A stretch of DNA of 64,000 nucleotides from Streptomyces sp. NBC_00250 (GCF_036192275.1 NZ_CP108088.1:1302001-1366000), one strand, 5' to 3'; numbered from the stretch's first letter, positions 26,575 through 35,668 are shown. Numbers and translations: made by a program. The notes: generated from the sequence alone by a model not told the origin.

Positions 26575-27942
26575 TCAGGTGCAGTGCTGGTCGGCGACGC
26601 TGAGCGCGTCGTCGATGCGGGCGAGGCCGTCGCGGGCGTCCGCCTCGCTGATGTTGCACGGCGGGGTGATGTTGACGCGGTTGAGGTAGACCATGAGGTT
26701 GAGGCCGCGGGACATGAACGCGCCCATCAGTTCGGCTCCTTGGGGGCTGAACCGGTCGGGCGCGTCGTAGCCGATGTACATCTCGCGGGTTTCCTTGTTC
26801 TTCACCAGCTCGATCGCCCACATGGCGCCGATACCCCGCACCTCGCCGACGCAGGGGTGCCGCTCGGCGATCTTGGCGAGTTCGGGGCCGAAGACGTCCC
26901 GGCCGAGCCTGGCCGCGTGCTCCAGGACGCCCTCGTCGCGCATCGTGTCGATGGCGGCGACCGCGACGGCGCAGGCCATCGGCTGTCCTGAGTAGGTGGT
27001 GCCGCCCGGGTAGGGGGTCTTGGAGAAGGTCTCCACGATCTCGTCGGAGATGATGACGCCCGACAGCGGCAGGTAGCCGGAGTTGACGCCCTTGGCGAAG
27101 GTGATGAGGTCGGGGCGGACGCCCCAGTGATCGGCCGCGAACCAGGTGCCGGTGCGACCGAAGCCGACCATGACCTCGTCGAGGACGAGCATGATGCCGT
27201 ACCGGTCGCAGAGTTCGCGGACACCTGCCAGATAGCCGTCCGGGGGGATGAGGACGCCGCTGCTGGTGCCGCCGATGGGCTCGAAGACGATGGCCGCGAT
27301 GGTCTGCGCGCCCTCCAGGACGATCACCTGCTCCAGGTGGTCCAGGGCGCGTGCGCACTCCTGCTCCTCGGTCTCGGAGTAGAAGGCGGAGCGGTAGAGG
27401 TACGGGGCGAAGAAGCGGCTGACGCCCGCCGCTCCGGTGTCGTTGCGCCAGCGGCGCGGGTCCCCGGTGAGGTGGATCGCCGTCGAGGTGGCTCCGTGGA
27501 AGGAGTGGTAGGCGGACAGCAGCTTGTGCCGGCCGGTGTGCAGCCGGGCGAGGCGTACGGCGTTCTCGATGGCCTCGGAGCCGCTGTTGGTGAACAGGAC
27601 GCGGTCGAGGCCCTCGGGGGCGACCTCGGCGATCTTCCGGGCGGCGGTGGAGCGGCTGGCCTCCGCGAAGTGGGGGGCGATGACGCAGAGCCGGTCGGCC
27701 TGTTCCTTGACGGCGGCCACCAGACGGGGGTGCTGGTGGCCGAGGTTGGCGTAGACGAGCTGGGAGGAGAAGTCGAGGAACCGGTTGCCCGCGTAGTCCC
27801 AGAACCAGGAGCCCTGCGCCCCCTGTACGGGCATTCCGCGGTAGGCGCCCTGCTGCACCCAGCCCCGGAAGAGGTGGGCCTGTTCGTCCGCGAGGACGGC
27901 TTGTGCGGCCTCAAGGCCGTTGGTGGCCTGCTCAGTTGTCAT
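26575..27942 (-). CDS. class III PLP-dependent aminotransferase
   Basis: A 455-residue aminotransferase. The PLP-binding lysine lies in FAKGVNSGYLPLSG. Other family marks are FTNSGSEAIENAVRLAR (phosphate loop), YHSFHGAT, VFEPIGGTSSG and LVLDEVMVGFGRTG (the Asp that contacts the PLP ring). Class III enzymes move the amino group between omega-amines or amino acids and a carbonyl acceptor. It could aminate a polyketide aldehyde or ketone, or make an amine starter. ATG 27942 is chosen because the conserved part begins soon after; an ATG 24 bases further upstream is an alternative. It is transcribed alone, downstream of a terminator. Confidence 0.85.
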   Translation of the reverse strand: MTTEQATNGLEAAQAVLADEQAHLFRGWVQQGAYRGMPVQGAQGSWFWDYAGNRFLDFSSQLVYANLGHQHPRLVAAVKEQADRLCVIAPHFAEASRSTAARKIAEVAPEGLDRVLFTNSGSEAIENAVRLARLHTGRHKLLSAYHSFHGATSTAIHLTGDPRRWRNDTGAAGVSRFFAPYLYRSAFYSETEEQECARALDHLEQVIVLEGAQTIAAIVFEPIGGTSSGVLIPPDGYLAGVRELCDRYGIMLVLDEVMVGFGRTGTWFAADHWGVRPDLITFAKGVNSGYLPLSGVIISDEIVETFSKTPYPGGTTYSGQPMACAVAVAAIDTMRDEGVLEHAARLGRDVFGPELAKIAERHPCVGEVRGIGAMWAIELVKNKETREMYIGYDAPDRFSPQGAELMGAFMSRGLNLMVYLNRVNITPPCNISEADARDGLARIDDALSVADQHCT

Positions 27943-28045
27943 GCAGAGCACGTTAGGGCGGGTCATCGGGGGCCCCCAGATCCGTTCGGGCGACCTGATC
28001 GGGTAGGTCGGGCAGGGCGGTCCGCGTCCTGGCCGCAACCGCGGA

Positions 28046-28082
28046 CGGACCGCGCCCCGGCGGTGTGTCGGGGTGCGGTCCG
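28046..28082. terminator. intrinsic terminator after the flavin monooxygenase operon
   Basis: CGGACCGCGCCCCG pairs with CGGGGTGCGGTCCG (one G.T pair) around a 9-base loop, just beyond the stop codon of the minus-strand monooxygenase gene. Confidence 0.7.
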
Positions 28083-28096
28083 TGGGTGCGCGACGG

Positions 28097-29590
28097 TCAG
28101 GGGTGGAGTGGTCGGCCGGCCGGGAGGAGCCGGACGGCGGTGGGATCGGGACGTGCGGTGAGGCGCTGGTAGAGCGTGGTGGGGTGGGGCCAGTTGTTGG
28201 TGAGCAGTCCGTCGTCGGTCTTGAACCAGTTGGTGCAGCTGTCGGTCCAGACCGTGCGCCGGGAGCCCTCGTCGACCTGGCGCTGCCAGGCGTCGAGGGT
28301 CTCCTGGCCGACGTCGAGCACGGAGCGTTCCTCTCGCTCCGCGATCAGCTCCACGCACTGGGCGATGTACCCGGCCTGTGCTTCCAGGGTCAGGGTCACG
28401 GAGTTGTGCCCGAGGTTGGTGTTGGGGCCGTACATGAGGAACAGGTTCGGGAATCCGGGCACGTGGATGCCGAGATGGGCCCGTGCGCCGTCGCTCCAGG
28501 TCTCGTGGAGGTCCTGGCCGTCCCTGCCGGTGACCTTCAGGGGGGCCAGGAACTCCGTGGTGCGGAACCCGGTGGCGTAGACGATGGTGTCGCTTTCGCG
28601 GTGGGTCCCGTCCCGGGTCTGGATGCCCTTCTCGGTGACCCGCTCGATGGGGTCGGTGACGACTTCCACGTTGTCGCGGGCGAGCGCGGGGTAGTAGTCG
28701 GCCGCGAGCACGATCCGTTTGCATCCGATGGCGGAGTCCGGGGTGAGCTTGGCGCGCAGCTCCGGGTCGGTCACCTGGGACTTCAGATGCCGTCCGGCCA
28801 TCATGCGCAACAGGCCGGAGATCCTGCTGCGTCGCAGGGCGGGCAGCAGGACGGCCTCGGAGCGCCGGAAGAGCAGTGAGCGGTACGCGCGGTGGGCGCC
28901 GGGCACCCGGCGCAGCAGCGCGGCCATCAGGGGGTGGAAGCGCTCGCCGGGCTTGGGCAGCACCCAGTTCGCCGAGCGCTGGTACACGTACAACTTCCTT
29001 ACCAGTGGGGCTATTTCGGGTATGACCTGGGCGGCGCTCGATCCGGTGCCGATGACGGCCACGTCACGGCCGGCGAGGTCGTGGCCGTGGTCCCAGCGGG
29101 CGGTGTGGAAGGCGTTGCCGGCGAATTCGTCCACCCCTTCGAGCGCCGGGTACTTCGGGAGGGACAGCTGCCCCACGGCCGTCACGACCACGTCGGCCGT
29201 GTACTCCTCCCCGCCCGTCGTGCGCAGCCGCCAGCGCCCGGTCTCGTCTTCGTACCGCAGCTCGGTGATCTCGGTGCCGAACCGCAGGTGCGGGGCGAGT
29301 CCGCTGTCCGCGGCACAGCGGTGCAGATAGGCGAGGATCTCGCGTTGCCGCGGGTAGCGGACGGCGCTGTCCCGGTAGGGGGCGAAGGAGTACGAGTAGA
29401 GATGGGACGGGATGTCGCAGCCGGCGCCGGGATAGGTGTTGTCGCGCCAGGTGCCCCCCAGGTCTTCGCCCTTCTCGTAGACCGTGAAGGAGTCGAGGCC
29501 GCGCCGCTTGAGCTGGATCGCGGCGCCGAGCCCGGCTATCCCGGCGCCGATGACGGCGACCTGTGTGTGGCGCCTCCGCTCCTCGGTCAC
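28097..29590 (-). CDS. flavin-containing (Baeyer-Villiger-type) monooxygenase
   Basis: A 497-residue class B flavoprotein. GTG 29590 overlaps the stop of the upstream methyltransferase gene (GTGA). The FAD motif is AVIGAGIAGLGAA near residue 12. GTWRDNTYPGAGCDIPSHLY follows, and the NADPH motif is AVIGTGSSAAQVIPEIAP. The fingerprint region around FHTARWDHG resembles the Baeyer-Villiger sequence (FxGxxxHxxxW), although its first Gly is hard to place. Such enzymes insert oxygen next to a ketone or oxidise N or S atoms. With two methyltransferases it forms a three-gene operon for late tailoring. Confidence 0.85.
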   Translation of the reverse strand: MTEERRRHTQVAVIGAGIAGLGAAIQLKRRGLDSFTVYEKGEDLGGTWRDNTYPGAGCDIPSHLYSYSFAPYRDSAVRYPRQREILAYLHRCAADSGLAPHLRFGTEITELRYEDETGRWRLRTTGGEEYTADVVVTAVGQLSLPKYPALEGVDEFAGNAFHTARWDHGHDLAGRDVAVIGTGSSAAQVIPEIAPLVRKLYVYQRSANWVLPKPGERFHPLMAALLRRVPGAHRAYRSLLFRRSEAVLLPALRRSRISGLLRMMAGRHLKSQVTDPELRAKLTPDSAIGCKRIVLAADYYPALARDNVEVVTDPIERVTEKGIQTRDGTHRESDTIVYATGFRTTEFLAPLKVTGRDGQDLHETWSDGARAHLGIHVPGFPNLFLMYGPNTNLGHNSVTLTLEAQAGYIAQCVELIAEREERSVLDVGQETLDAWQRQVDEGSRRTVWTDSCTNWFKTDDGLLTNNWPHPTTLYQRLTARPDPTAVRLLPAGRPLHP

Positions 29591-30381
29591 GGCCGCGCGG
29601 CGCCCGTCTTGCGGTAGACGGAGACGTGCTGCTGGCTCTCGCCGGTGAAGGGGGACCGGTCCCACCCTCCGTACCGCTGTTCCAGGGTGAGGCCGGCCAG
29701 CCGGGCCATGAGGTCCAGCTCGCTGGGCCACACGTAGCGGAACTGGACGATGTGGTCACGGGAGTTGGCGGAGTCGCGGAGGCTGTAGTGGGGCCACATC
29801 CGCTGGGTCACCGGGTCGTGGCGGGCCACGCCGAGGTTGAGGCTGCTCTCCTCGGACCTGGCCACCTCCATGAGCTGTTGGCTCTGGCGGGCCATCTCGA
29901 AGCGCGCGGTGTCCGGCACGAAGCCCTGAACGACGAAGAGGCCCTCGTCGGGGAGGAGTCGGGCCGCGTTGGAGAGGCAGTTGAGCTGCTCCTCCTGGGA
30001 GGAGAGGCTGTAGAGCGTGTTGAAGACGATGTAGACGAGGGCGAAGGGTCCTTCGGCGGTGTGGTCGGCGAAGTCGCCCTGGACGAGGGTGACCCGGTGG
30101 CTGCCGGGCTTCTCCCGGAGCCGGTCGAGCATGTCGGGCGAGGCGTCGATGCCGGTGATCTCCAGACCCCGCTCGCTGAGCGGGAGGGCCACCCGGCCGG
30201 TGCCGACGCCCAGTTCCAGGATCCGCTTCGCGCCCGAGGCGCGGGCCGCGCTGTCCGCCAGTTCGCCGAGGACCCGGACGGTGTCCTCGGTGTCGTCCTG
30301 GAGGCGGACGATCCAGTTGTCGTAGATGTCGGCGAGCTCGTCGCCGTAGCTGGTCGGTCCGTAGTTCTCCTGAGTGGCCAT
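29587..30381 (-). CDS. class I SAM-dependent methyltransferase
   Basis: A 264-residue enzyme. Motif I is RILELGVGTGRVALPL near residue 58, followed by an acidic GIDASPDMLDRLRE and VTLVQGDFAD. ATG 30381 has GGAGG 12 bases upstream; a TTG four codons earlier sits inside that ribosome site and is less likely. The 3' end is coupled (GTGA) to the flavin monooxygenase gene. The acceptor, O, N or C, cannot be read from the sequence. It is unlike the second methyltransferase upstream, so two separate methyl groups or alternative substrates are possible. Confidence 0.85.
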   Translation of the reverse strand: MATQENYGPTSYGDELADIYDNWIVRLQDDTEDTVRVLGELADSAARASGAKRILELGVGTGRVALPLSERGLEITGIDASPDMLDRLREKPGSHRVTLVQGDFADHTAEGPFALVYIVFNTLYSLSSQEEQLNCLSNAARLLPDEGLFVVQGFVPDTARFEMARQSQQLMEVARSEESSLNLGVARHDPVTQRMWPHYSLRDSANSRDHIVQFRYVWPSELDLMARLAGLTLEQRYGGWDRSPFTGESQQHVSVYRKTGAARP

Positions 30382-30454
30382 GCGGGGAGTCAACCTCCGT
30401 GGGTGGATGGGGTGCCAGGCACGAAAGGCCCGGCCTTCGGGGGTGGCCGACCGG

Positions 30455-31147
30455 TCAGTTCCCGGCCGTGGCGTGGGGCGGGTTCGCGGGGGCCGCGGCG
30501 CGTTCGACCGTCATCCGGGCGAACAGCGGGAAGGGGATCCAGGGGGCAGCGGTGACGAGGGTGCGCTCGACGGTGCTGCCGGTGAACTCGGGGCGCTCGG
30601 CGACGGTCCGGTGGAGCGGTGCGTCCGAGGTGGCGCGGAAGTCGTAGATGACGAGCCGCCCTCCCGGGCGCAGGACCCGCGCCATCTCGGTGACGGCCCG
30701 GGGCACGTCGGCCCAGTGGTGCATGCTCAGCGTGGAGACGACGACGTCGGCGCTGGCGTCGGCGAGCGGGAGGGCGTCGGCCGAGGCGGTGTGGACGGTG
30801 ATGCGGTCTCCGTAGCCGTGCGCCCGGGCGTTGTGGCGGGCCCGCTCGGTCATGGACGGCGCGACGTCCACCCCGTGCGGGCGCAGGTCGGGGCGCCTGC
30901 GGGCGATGTCGAGGAGGAGCCTGCCGGGTCCGGTGCCGATGTCGACCACCAGGGCGTCCTTCGGGGCGCGGCAGACGTCGTCGGCGGCTCGCCGGTACAG
31001 GCCGCTGAGCAGCCGCCCGGAGAGGCGGTCGTACGCCTCGCCGCTGATGCCCATGCCTCCGGGCTCGGCCTCGTGGCGACTGTGGTCGTGGCCCCGGGCG
31101 GCGAGGCGATGGAGCCCCCGGTGGGCGGCGTGGAAGAGGGAACGCAT
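30455..31147 (-). CDS. UbiE-like SAM-dependent methyltransferase
   Basis: A 230-residue Methyltransf_11-type enzyme with motif I VVDIGTGPGRLLLDIAR, an acidic VDVAPSMTERAR, ALPLADASADVVVSTLSMHH (motif around the active edge) and LRPGGRLVIYD. The N-terminal 30 residues are basic and His-rich. It is the first gene of a minus-strand operon (this enzyme, second methyltransferase, flavin monooxygenase), insulated from the exporter genes by a terminator. The substrate is not evident. Confidence 0.8.
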   Translation of the reverse strand: MRSLFHAAHRGLHRLAARGHDHSRHEAEPGGMGISGEAYDRLSGRLLSGLYRRAADDVCRAPKDALVVDIGTGPGRLLLDIARRRPDLRPHGVDVAPSMTERARHNARAHGYGDRITVHTASADALPLADASADVVVSTLSMHHWADVPRAVTEMARVLRPGGRLVIYDFRATSDAPLHRTVAERPEFTGSTVERTLVTAAPWIPFPLFARMTVERAAAPANPPHATAGN

Positions 31148-31172
31148 CTGGTTGGCCTTCGGTGTGGAGGGG

Positions 31173-31209
31173 CGGCGGACGAGAAGCCCGCACGGCTTCT
31201 CGTCCGCCG
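31173..31209. terminator. intrinsic terminator after the MFS exporter gene
   Basis: A near-perfect 16-base-pair stem (GGCGGACGAGAAGCC, 5-base loop, complement) lies just past the MFS stop codon and before the methyltransferase start, separating the two minus-strand transcription units. Confidence 0.85.
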
Positions 31210-31221
31210 TTTGCCTGGTGG

Positions 31222-32733
31222 TCAGGCGGTGCCGGGTTCGGGCGTGCTGCCGGCCGGGTTCCGGTCGTCGGAGTCCTGGTCGGTGCCCTGCTGGGCGGTG
31301 CCGGTCCGGGGCAGCAGACCGATGAGGAGGGTGAGCAGCAGGGCCAGGGGCACGCCCCAGACGAAGACCTCCGGGATGGCGGCCGCGGTGGACTCCGGGG
31401 TCACCGGGCCGTCACCGATCTCGCGGCTGAGCAGGCTGCCGAAGAGGGCGACGCCGATCGCCATGCCGAGTCCCCGGATGGAGAGGTTGGCGGCGGTGGT
31501 GGCGGCGAGGTCGGGCGGCGCGGCGGCGTTCTGGGAGACCACCACGAGGTTCTGCATGAGGAGGCCGAACCCGACGCCGAGGATCGCCATGGCGCCCGCG
31601 ACCACGAGGTACGGACTGTCGAGGTCGAGCATGCCGAGCACCAGGAAGGCGACGGCCAGCACCCCGGCCCCGGTGAGGAGATAGGGCTTGAAGCGTCCGC
31701 TGGCGCCGGCTTTGCCGCCCGCGACGGCGGAGACCACGAGGAACGGGATGAAGTACGGGTTGAGCGCGAGGCCGGCTTCGGTGGCGCTCATGTCGTACGC
31801 GGTCTGCAGGAAGGTCGGCATGTAGACGACGGAGCCGTACAGGAGCATGCCGAGGATGGCCGTGGCGGGCAGTACCAGCCGCAGTGAGGGGTTGGTGAAC
31901 AGCCGCATGGGCAGCAGGGGGTTCTCGGCCCTGCCCTCCCACCACACGAACAGGGCGAAGAGGGCGAGGCAGCCGGCGATCAGGCCGAGGATGAGCCCGG
32001 AGGTCCAGTCGTGGTCCCGTCCTCCCCACTCGGTGATGAGGAGCAGGCTCACCACGCCGCCGATGAGCAGCGCGGAGCCGCCCAGGTCGACCTTCTCGCC
32101 CGCGGCGGCGCGCGGCAGCCGGAGCGCGAAGGCGCACAGGAGCACCGAGATGATGCCCAGGGGCACGTTGATGTAGAAGATCCAGCGCCATCCGGCGGAG
32201 TCCGTGATGGCTCCGCCGACCAGGGGGCCGCCGACGCTCGCGATGGCGAAGACGGCTCCGGTGAGGCCCTGGACCTTGCCGCGCAGGTGCTTCGGGTACA
32301 GCTCGGAGAGGGTGACGGTCGGGATGACGAAGAGGGCGCCGGCGCCGATGCCCTGGAGCACCCGGGCCGCGATCAGCTGGGGCATGGTCTGGGCCATGCC
32401 GCACAGCAGGGAGGCGACGACGAAGAGGAGGACGGCGATGACGAAGAGGGGTCGCCGCCCGTATCGGTCGCTCAGCCGCCCGTACAGGGTGCCGGTCGCG
32501 GTGGACGCGAGGACGTAGGCGGTGACGACCCAGCTGAAGGAGTCGGCGCCGCCGATGTCGGCGGCGATGTCGGGCAGGGCGATGGCTACGACCGTCTGGT
32601 CGAGTACGGAGAGCAGCATGCCGAGTACGAGGCCCGCGGAGGCGAGCGGCACGATGCTGCGGTGGGCCGGTTCCCCGGAGCCGGTGTCCCCGGGCCGGTC
32701 GGCGGAGGGTTCGGCGGTGGTGCGTTCTGACAT
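31222..32733 (-). CDS. DHA2-family MFS multidrug exporter (14 TM)
   Basis: A 503-residue EmrB/QacA-type transporter with 14 hydrophobic segments. Characteristic wording: LSVLDQTVVAIALPDIAADI in helix 1 (motif D1), LYGRLSDRYGRRP in the loop between helices 2 and 3 (motif A), and RVLQGIGAGALFVIPTVTLSE (motifs B and C region). Proton-driven export of hydrophobic drugs is the usual function. It is the second gene after the CxxC flavoprotein (six bases between) and so probably shares the promoter facing the MerR regulator. Together with the DrrAB exporter this gives the cluster two efflux routes. Confidence 0.9.
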   Translation of the reverse strand: MSERTTAEPSADRPGDTGSGEPAHRSIVPLASAGLVLGMLLSVLDQTVVAIALPDIAADIGGADSFSWVVTAYVLASTATGTLYGRLSDRYGRRPLFVIAVLLFVVASLLCGMAQTMPQLIAARVLQGIGAGALFVIPTVTLSELYPKHLRGKVQGLTGAVFAIASVGGPLVGGAITDSAGWRWIFYINVPLGIISVLLCAFALRLPRAAAGEKVDLGGSALLIGGVVSLLLITEWGGRDHDWTSGLILGLIAGCLALFALFVWWEGRAENPLLPMRLFTNPSLRLVLPATAILGMLLYGSVVYMPTFLQTAYDMSATEAGLALNPYFIPFLVVSAVAGGKAGASGRFKPYLLTGAGVLAVAFLVLGMLDLDSPYLVVAGAMAILGVGFGLLMQNLVVVSQNAAAPPDLAATTAANLSIRGLGMAIGVALFGSLLSREIGDGPVTPESTAAAIPEVFVWGVPLALLLTLLIGLLPRTGTAQQGTDQDSDDRNPAGSTPEPGTA

Positions 32734-32739
32734 CGTGGG

Positions 32740-33684
32740 TCACGCCCTCCCGGACGCAAACGGGTTGGGAAGTTTGAAGTCGGCACTGACCAGGTCCTGG
32801 TCGATGACGCTGCCGGCGACGGTGCCGCTGGCCGCGGCCGCGACGACGGCGGCGAGCGGTATGGGCACGGTGGCGCGTCGGGCCATGTCCCCCGCGGCGT
32901 AGACGCCGGGGACGCTGGTCTGGGCGAACTCGTTCACCTCGACGCAGCCGTCGGGGAAGTCGGCGCAGCCGAGTCGCTCGGCGAAGTCGGACCGCTGGTG
33001 GAGCGTGGTCTTGATGAACACCGCGTCCCGGTCGAGCGAGGTGCCGTCGTCGAACACGATGCGGCGGAGCCGGGTGTCCTCGTGCTCCAGCCGGGCGACC
33101 GGGGCGCACCGCACGGCGACGCCGTTGGCCTCCAGGACGCTCTGCATGACCGGTTCCAGGGAGGCCCCGCCGGTGCACAGGGCGATGTCGTCGGTGAAGC
33201 GGCTCAGGTGGAGCGCGAGCCTGACCCGCTCCGGTGCCGCGCCGAGTACGGCGATGCGGCTGCCGCTCGCCTCGAAGCCGTGGCAGTACGGGCAGTGGAA
33301 GGCGCTCTTGCCCCACAGCACGTCCACGCCCTGGACGTCGGGGAGTTCGTCGCGCAGTCCGGTGGCCAGGAGGAGCCGGCGCGATTCGTGCAGTGCGCCG
33401 TCTTCGAGCCGGACCTCGAAGTGGTCGTCGCCGAGGCGGCGCACCGAGGTCGCGGCCGTGGCGACGGACCGGACCGTCGGATACTGCCGCAGGTTCTCGT
33501 GGCCCAGGTCGCGCAGGACCTGCGGGGGCGTGCCGTCGTGCGTGAGGAAGTTGTGCACGGCGTCGGCCGGCGCGTTGCGGCCCTGTCCGCTGTCCAGGAG
33601 CAGCACCGTGCGGTGGGCCCGCCCCAAGGTCAGCGCTGCGGACATTCCGGCGGGTCCCCCGCCGACGATGATCACGTCAAGCAT
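32740..33684 (-). CDS. thioredoxin-reductase-like FAD/NAD(P) dithiol oxidoreductase
   Basis: A 314-residue flavoprotein from ATG 33684 with an excellent ribosome site (AGGAGG). The FAD motif is VIIVGGGPAGMSAAL. The redox pair is CPYC in FHCPYCHGFEASG near residue 135. The NAD(P) motif region is IAVLGAAPERV, and the C-terminal FAD motif is PGVYAAGDMAR. The CPYCHG(F/Y/W)E wording is shared by GliT, HlmI and DepH, which form disulfides in gliotoxin, holomycin and romidepsin, and also by many unassigned actinobacterial proteins. A role in oxidising or protecting a thiol-containing product would fit a cysteine-using NRPS, but this is inference. Confidence 0.8.
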   Translation of the reverse strand: MLDVIIVGGGPAGMSAALTLGRAHRTVLLLDSGQGRNAPADAVHNFLTHDGTPPQVLRDLGHENLRQYPTVRSVATAATSVRRLGDDHFEVRLEDGALHESRRLLLATGLRDELPDVQGVDVLWGKSAFHCPYCHGFEASGSRIAVLGAAPERVRLALHLSRFTDDIALCTGGASLEPVMQSVLEANGVAVRCAPVARLEHEDTRLRRIVFDDGTSLDRDAVFIKTTLHQRSDFAERLGCADFPDGCVEVNEFAQTSVPGVYAAGDMARRATVPIPLAAVVAAAASGTVAGSVIDQDLVSADFKLPNPFASGRA

Positions 33685-33721
33685 GATTCCTCCTGTCTCA
33701 GCGGAGACGTGATGCGTCCCC

Positions 33722-33752
33722 TTGACCTGGACCCAACTCTGCAAGTTAATGT
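33722..33752 (+). promoter_or_regulatory. MerR-type promoter with 19-base spacer
   Basis: TTGACC (33722-33727) and TAATGT (33747-33752) are separated by 19 bases, the long spacer typical of promoters that MerR proteins untwist. The short dyad AACT-N5-AGTT lies inside it. The MerR start codon is only four bases past the -10, so its mRNA may be leaderless. Confidence 0.45.
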
Positions 33753-33756
33753 CAAC

Positions 33757-34215
33757 ATGAAGTCAAGTGCCGACGAGACATCCATGACCATCGGCGAGCT
33801 GGCCGACCGGTTCGCCCTGCGCACCCATGTGCTGCGGCACTGGGAGGCGACGGGGCTGCTGTCCCCCGCGGAGCGGGTGAACGGGCGCCGTCGTTACAGC
33901 ACGCGCCACATCGCCCGGGTGGCGATGATCGTCCGGGGCAAGGCCGCCGGCTTCAGCCTGGAGCAGCTGCGCGCCGTGCTGGACGCGTCCGACGCGGCGG
34001 AGCGGCGGGTGCTGCTGCTTGAGCAGCGCGCCGAGCTGGAGCGGCGCATGGAGGAGATCGCGGCGTCGAAGACGCTGATCGAGCACGCCCTCGAATGCAA
34101 GGCGAAGGACTTCACCGAGTGCCCCGGCTTCCGCAAGCTGGTCGAGCAGCTGGCCAACGGCCCGGCGGTGGCCCCGGTGGAGACCGGGGAGCTGCGCGGG
34201 CATCTCCCCGGGTGA
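33757..34215 (+). CDS. MerR-family transcriptional regulator
   Basis: A 152-residue protein. The winged helix is TIGELADRFALRTHVLRHWE then GLLSPAERVNGRRRYSTRHI. A coiled-coil dimer helix runs through residues 85-120, and the effector end has two cysteines in ECKAKDFTECPGF (CxxxxxxxC), which could sense metal, redox state or a thiol-reactive compound. ATG 33757 is the first start; ATG 33784 (MTIGELAD) would remove nine residues and also works. It is divergent from the CxxC flavoprotein-MFS pair and probably activates it. A long hairpin separates it from the convergent P450. Confidence 0.85.
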   Translation: MKSSADETSMTIGELADRFALRTHVLRHWEATGLLSPAERVNGRRRYSTRHIARVAMIVRGKAAGFSLEQLRAVLDASDAAERRVLLLEQRAELERRMEEIAASKTLIEHALECKAKDFTECPGFRKLVEQLANGPAVAPVETGELRGHLPG

Positions 34216-34229
34216 GCGCGGACACCGGC

Positions 34230-34291
34230 GCCCGGCAGCCGCCGGCCTGATCCGACGGGAGTCGTCGGACAGGCCCCGCGGGCTGCCGGGC
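34230..34291. terminator. long imperfect bidirectional terminator
   Basis: GCCCGGCAGCC and GGCTGCCGGGC form the outer arms; GGCCTGATCCGACG and CGTCGGACAGGCC form the inner arms around a small loop. The 62-base structure lies between the convergent MerR (+) and P450 (-) genes. Confidence 0.8.
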
Positions 34292-34305
34292 CGGGGTGGG
34301 ACGGG

Positions 34306-35541
34306 TCAGCGGATGCCGGAGAAGGAGACCGACATCTTCTCGGGGCCGCGCAGGATGACGTGCGGCCGGTATTCGAGCGACTCCTCGACCAGCTTGGGGT
34401 CGACGACCCGGGTCACGAACGCCTGGAGGGCGATGACGGCCTCCAGCTTGCCCAGGTTGGCGCCCAGGCAGCGGTGCGGACCGCTGGAGAACGACAGGTG
34501 GTCCAGACGCTGCCCGGTGGCCCTGGTGATGTCGAACCGGTCGGGGTCCGGGAACACCTCCGGGTCCCGGTTCGCGGCCGCCGCGAGGAGCAGGACGTCC
34601 ATGCCCTCCGGGATCTCGAAGTCGTCCAGCACGATGCGTTCCTTCGCCATCCGGTGCAGCATCTGCACGGACGGCTCGAAGCGCAGGATCTCCTCGACCG
34701 CGGCGAACGCCAGCGAGGGGTCCTCCCGCAGCATGGCCAGCTGCTCCGGGTGGCGCAGCAGCAGCAGGATGCCGTGCGTGATCAGGTTGGCGGTGGTCTC
34801 GTGGCCGGCCATCACCAGCAGCGCCAGCGTCGCGAGCAGCTCGGTCTCGGTGAGCCGGTCGCCCTCGGCCTCGGCGCGCACCAGCCGGGCGAGGAGGCCG
34901 TCGTCGTCGGCTCCGCCGTCGGCGATGAGGTCGCGGAAGTACTGGTAGAAGGCGGCCCTGGTCTCGGTGTCCTCCTTGTCGATCTCCGGCGAGCGGTTGG
35001 CGGCCATCAGCGGGTCGAGTGCCCGCCCGAGGACCGTCGACCAGGTGCCGAAGACCTTGTGGTCCTCCGAGGGGACGCCGAGCATCTCGCAGATGACCCG
35101 TACGGGCACGGGGTACGAGAAGACGCTGGGGATGTCGACCGGCGATCCGGACCGCGCGACCTGCGTGACGAGGTCGTCGGCGATGCCGCGGATGTGGGTC
35201 TCCAGGCTCTGCACCATGCGGGGGGTGAACGCCTGGGTCACCAGCCCGCGCAGCCGGGTGTGGTCCGGCGGGTCGAGGAAGGTCATGACCTCCTTGCGGG
35301 ACTCCACGGCGTCCGTGCTGAGGATCTTGGACTTGCTGCGGTCGGCGCTGGCCGCCGGATGCCGCAGCATGGCGTCCACGTCCTTGTGCCGCCCCAGCAC
35401 CATCAGCGCCCCGTCCATGGCCAGGAACGGCGACGCCTCGCGCAGCTGATGCAGGTGGGCGTACGGGTCGGCGCGGTTGGCCGGATCGAAGAAGGCTGCC
35501 AGGTGGTCTTCCGGTGTCTGGGCCGGGGTCGTCTGCGTCAT
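34306..35541 (-). CDS. cytochrome P450 (CYP107-like class)
   Basis: A 411-residue bacterial P450 from ATG 35541. The I-helix oxygen motif is VMAGHETTANL, the K-helix is EEILR, and the haem loop is FSSGPHRCLGANLGK with the Cys ligand. All conserved residues are in place, so it should be an active monooxygenase or oxidase using ferredoxin partners encoded elsewhere. It is divergent from the nitroreductase-fold gene over 127 bases that include a CCCCCC-AAAGGGG element. Probable role: hydroxylation or oxidative tailoring of the cluster product. The subfamily name is my impression only. Confidence 0.9.
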   Translation of the reverse strand: MTQTTPAQTPEDHLAAFFDPANRADPYAHLHQLREASPFLAMDGALMVLGRHKDVDAMLRHPAASADRSKSKILSTDAVESRKEVMTFLDPPDHTRLRGLVTQAFTPRMVQSLETHIRGIADDLVTQVARSGSPVDIPSVFSYPVPVRVICEMLGVPSEDHKVFGTWSTVLGRALDPLMAANRSPEIDKEDTETRAAFYQYFRDLIADGGADDDGLLARLVRAEAEGDRLTETELLATLALLVMAGHETTANLITHGILLLLRHPEQLAMLREDPSLAFAAVEEILRFEPSVQMLHRMAKERIVLDDFEIPEGMDVLLLAAAANRDPEVFPDPDRFDITRATGQRLDHLSFSSGPHRCLGANLGKLEAVIALQAFVTRVVDPKLVEESLEYRPHVILRGPEKMSVSFSGIR

Positions 35542-35668
35542 GAGCCCGAGGGTGTCTCCCGGGGCGCCCCGGGAGACACCCACCGACGCCGTGGTCGTTC
35601 GGGCACCTCGCGTGCACCCCCCAAAGGGGACTCCCGTGACTCCCGGGACGGCCGCAGGGTAGCCGTCC

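Noticed and set aside
15065..33684. Dithiolopyrrolone (holomycin/thiolutin) cluster
   Set aside because: A Cys NRPS and a HlmI-like flavoprotein are present, but the acyl-CoA dehydrogenase, decarboxylase and acyltransferase genes expected for that pathway are missing, and the NRPS has two modules instead of one.
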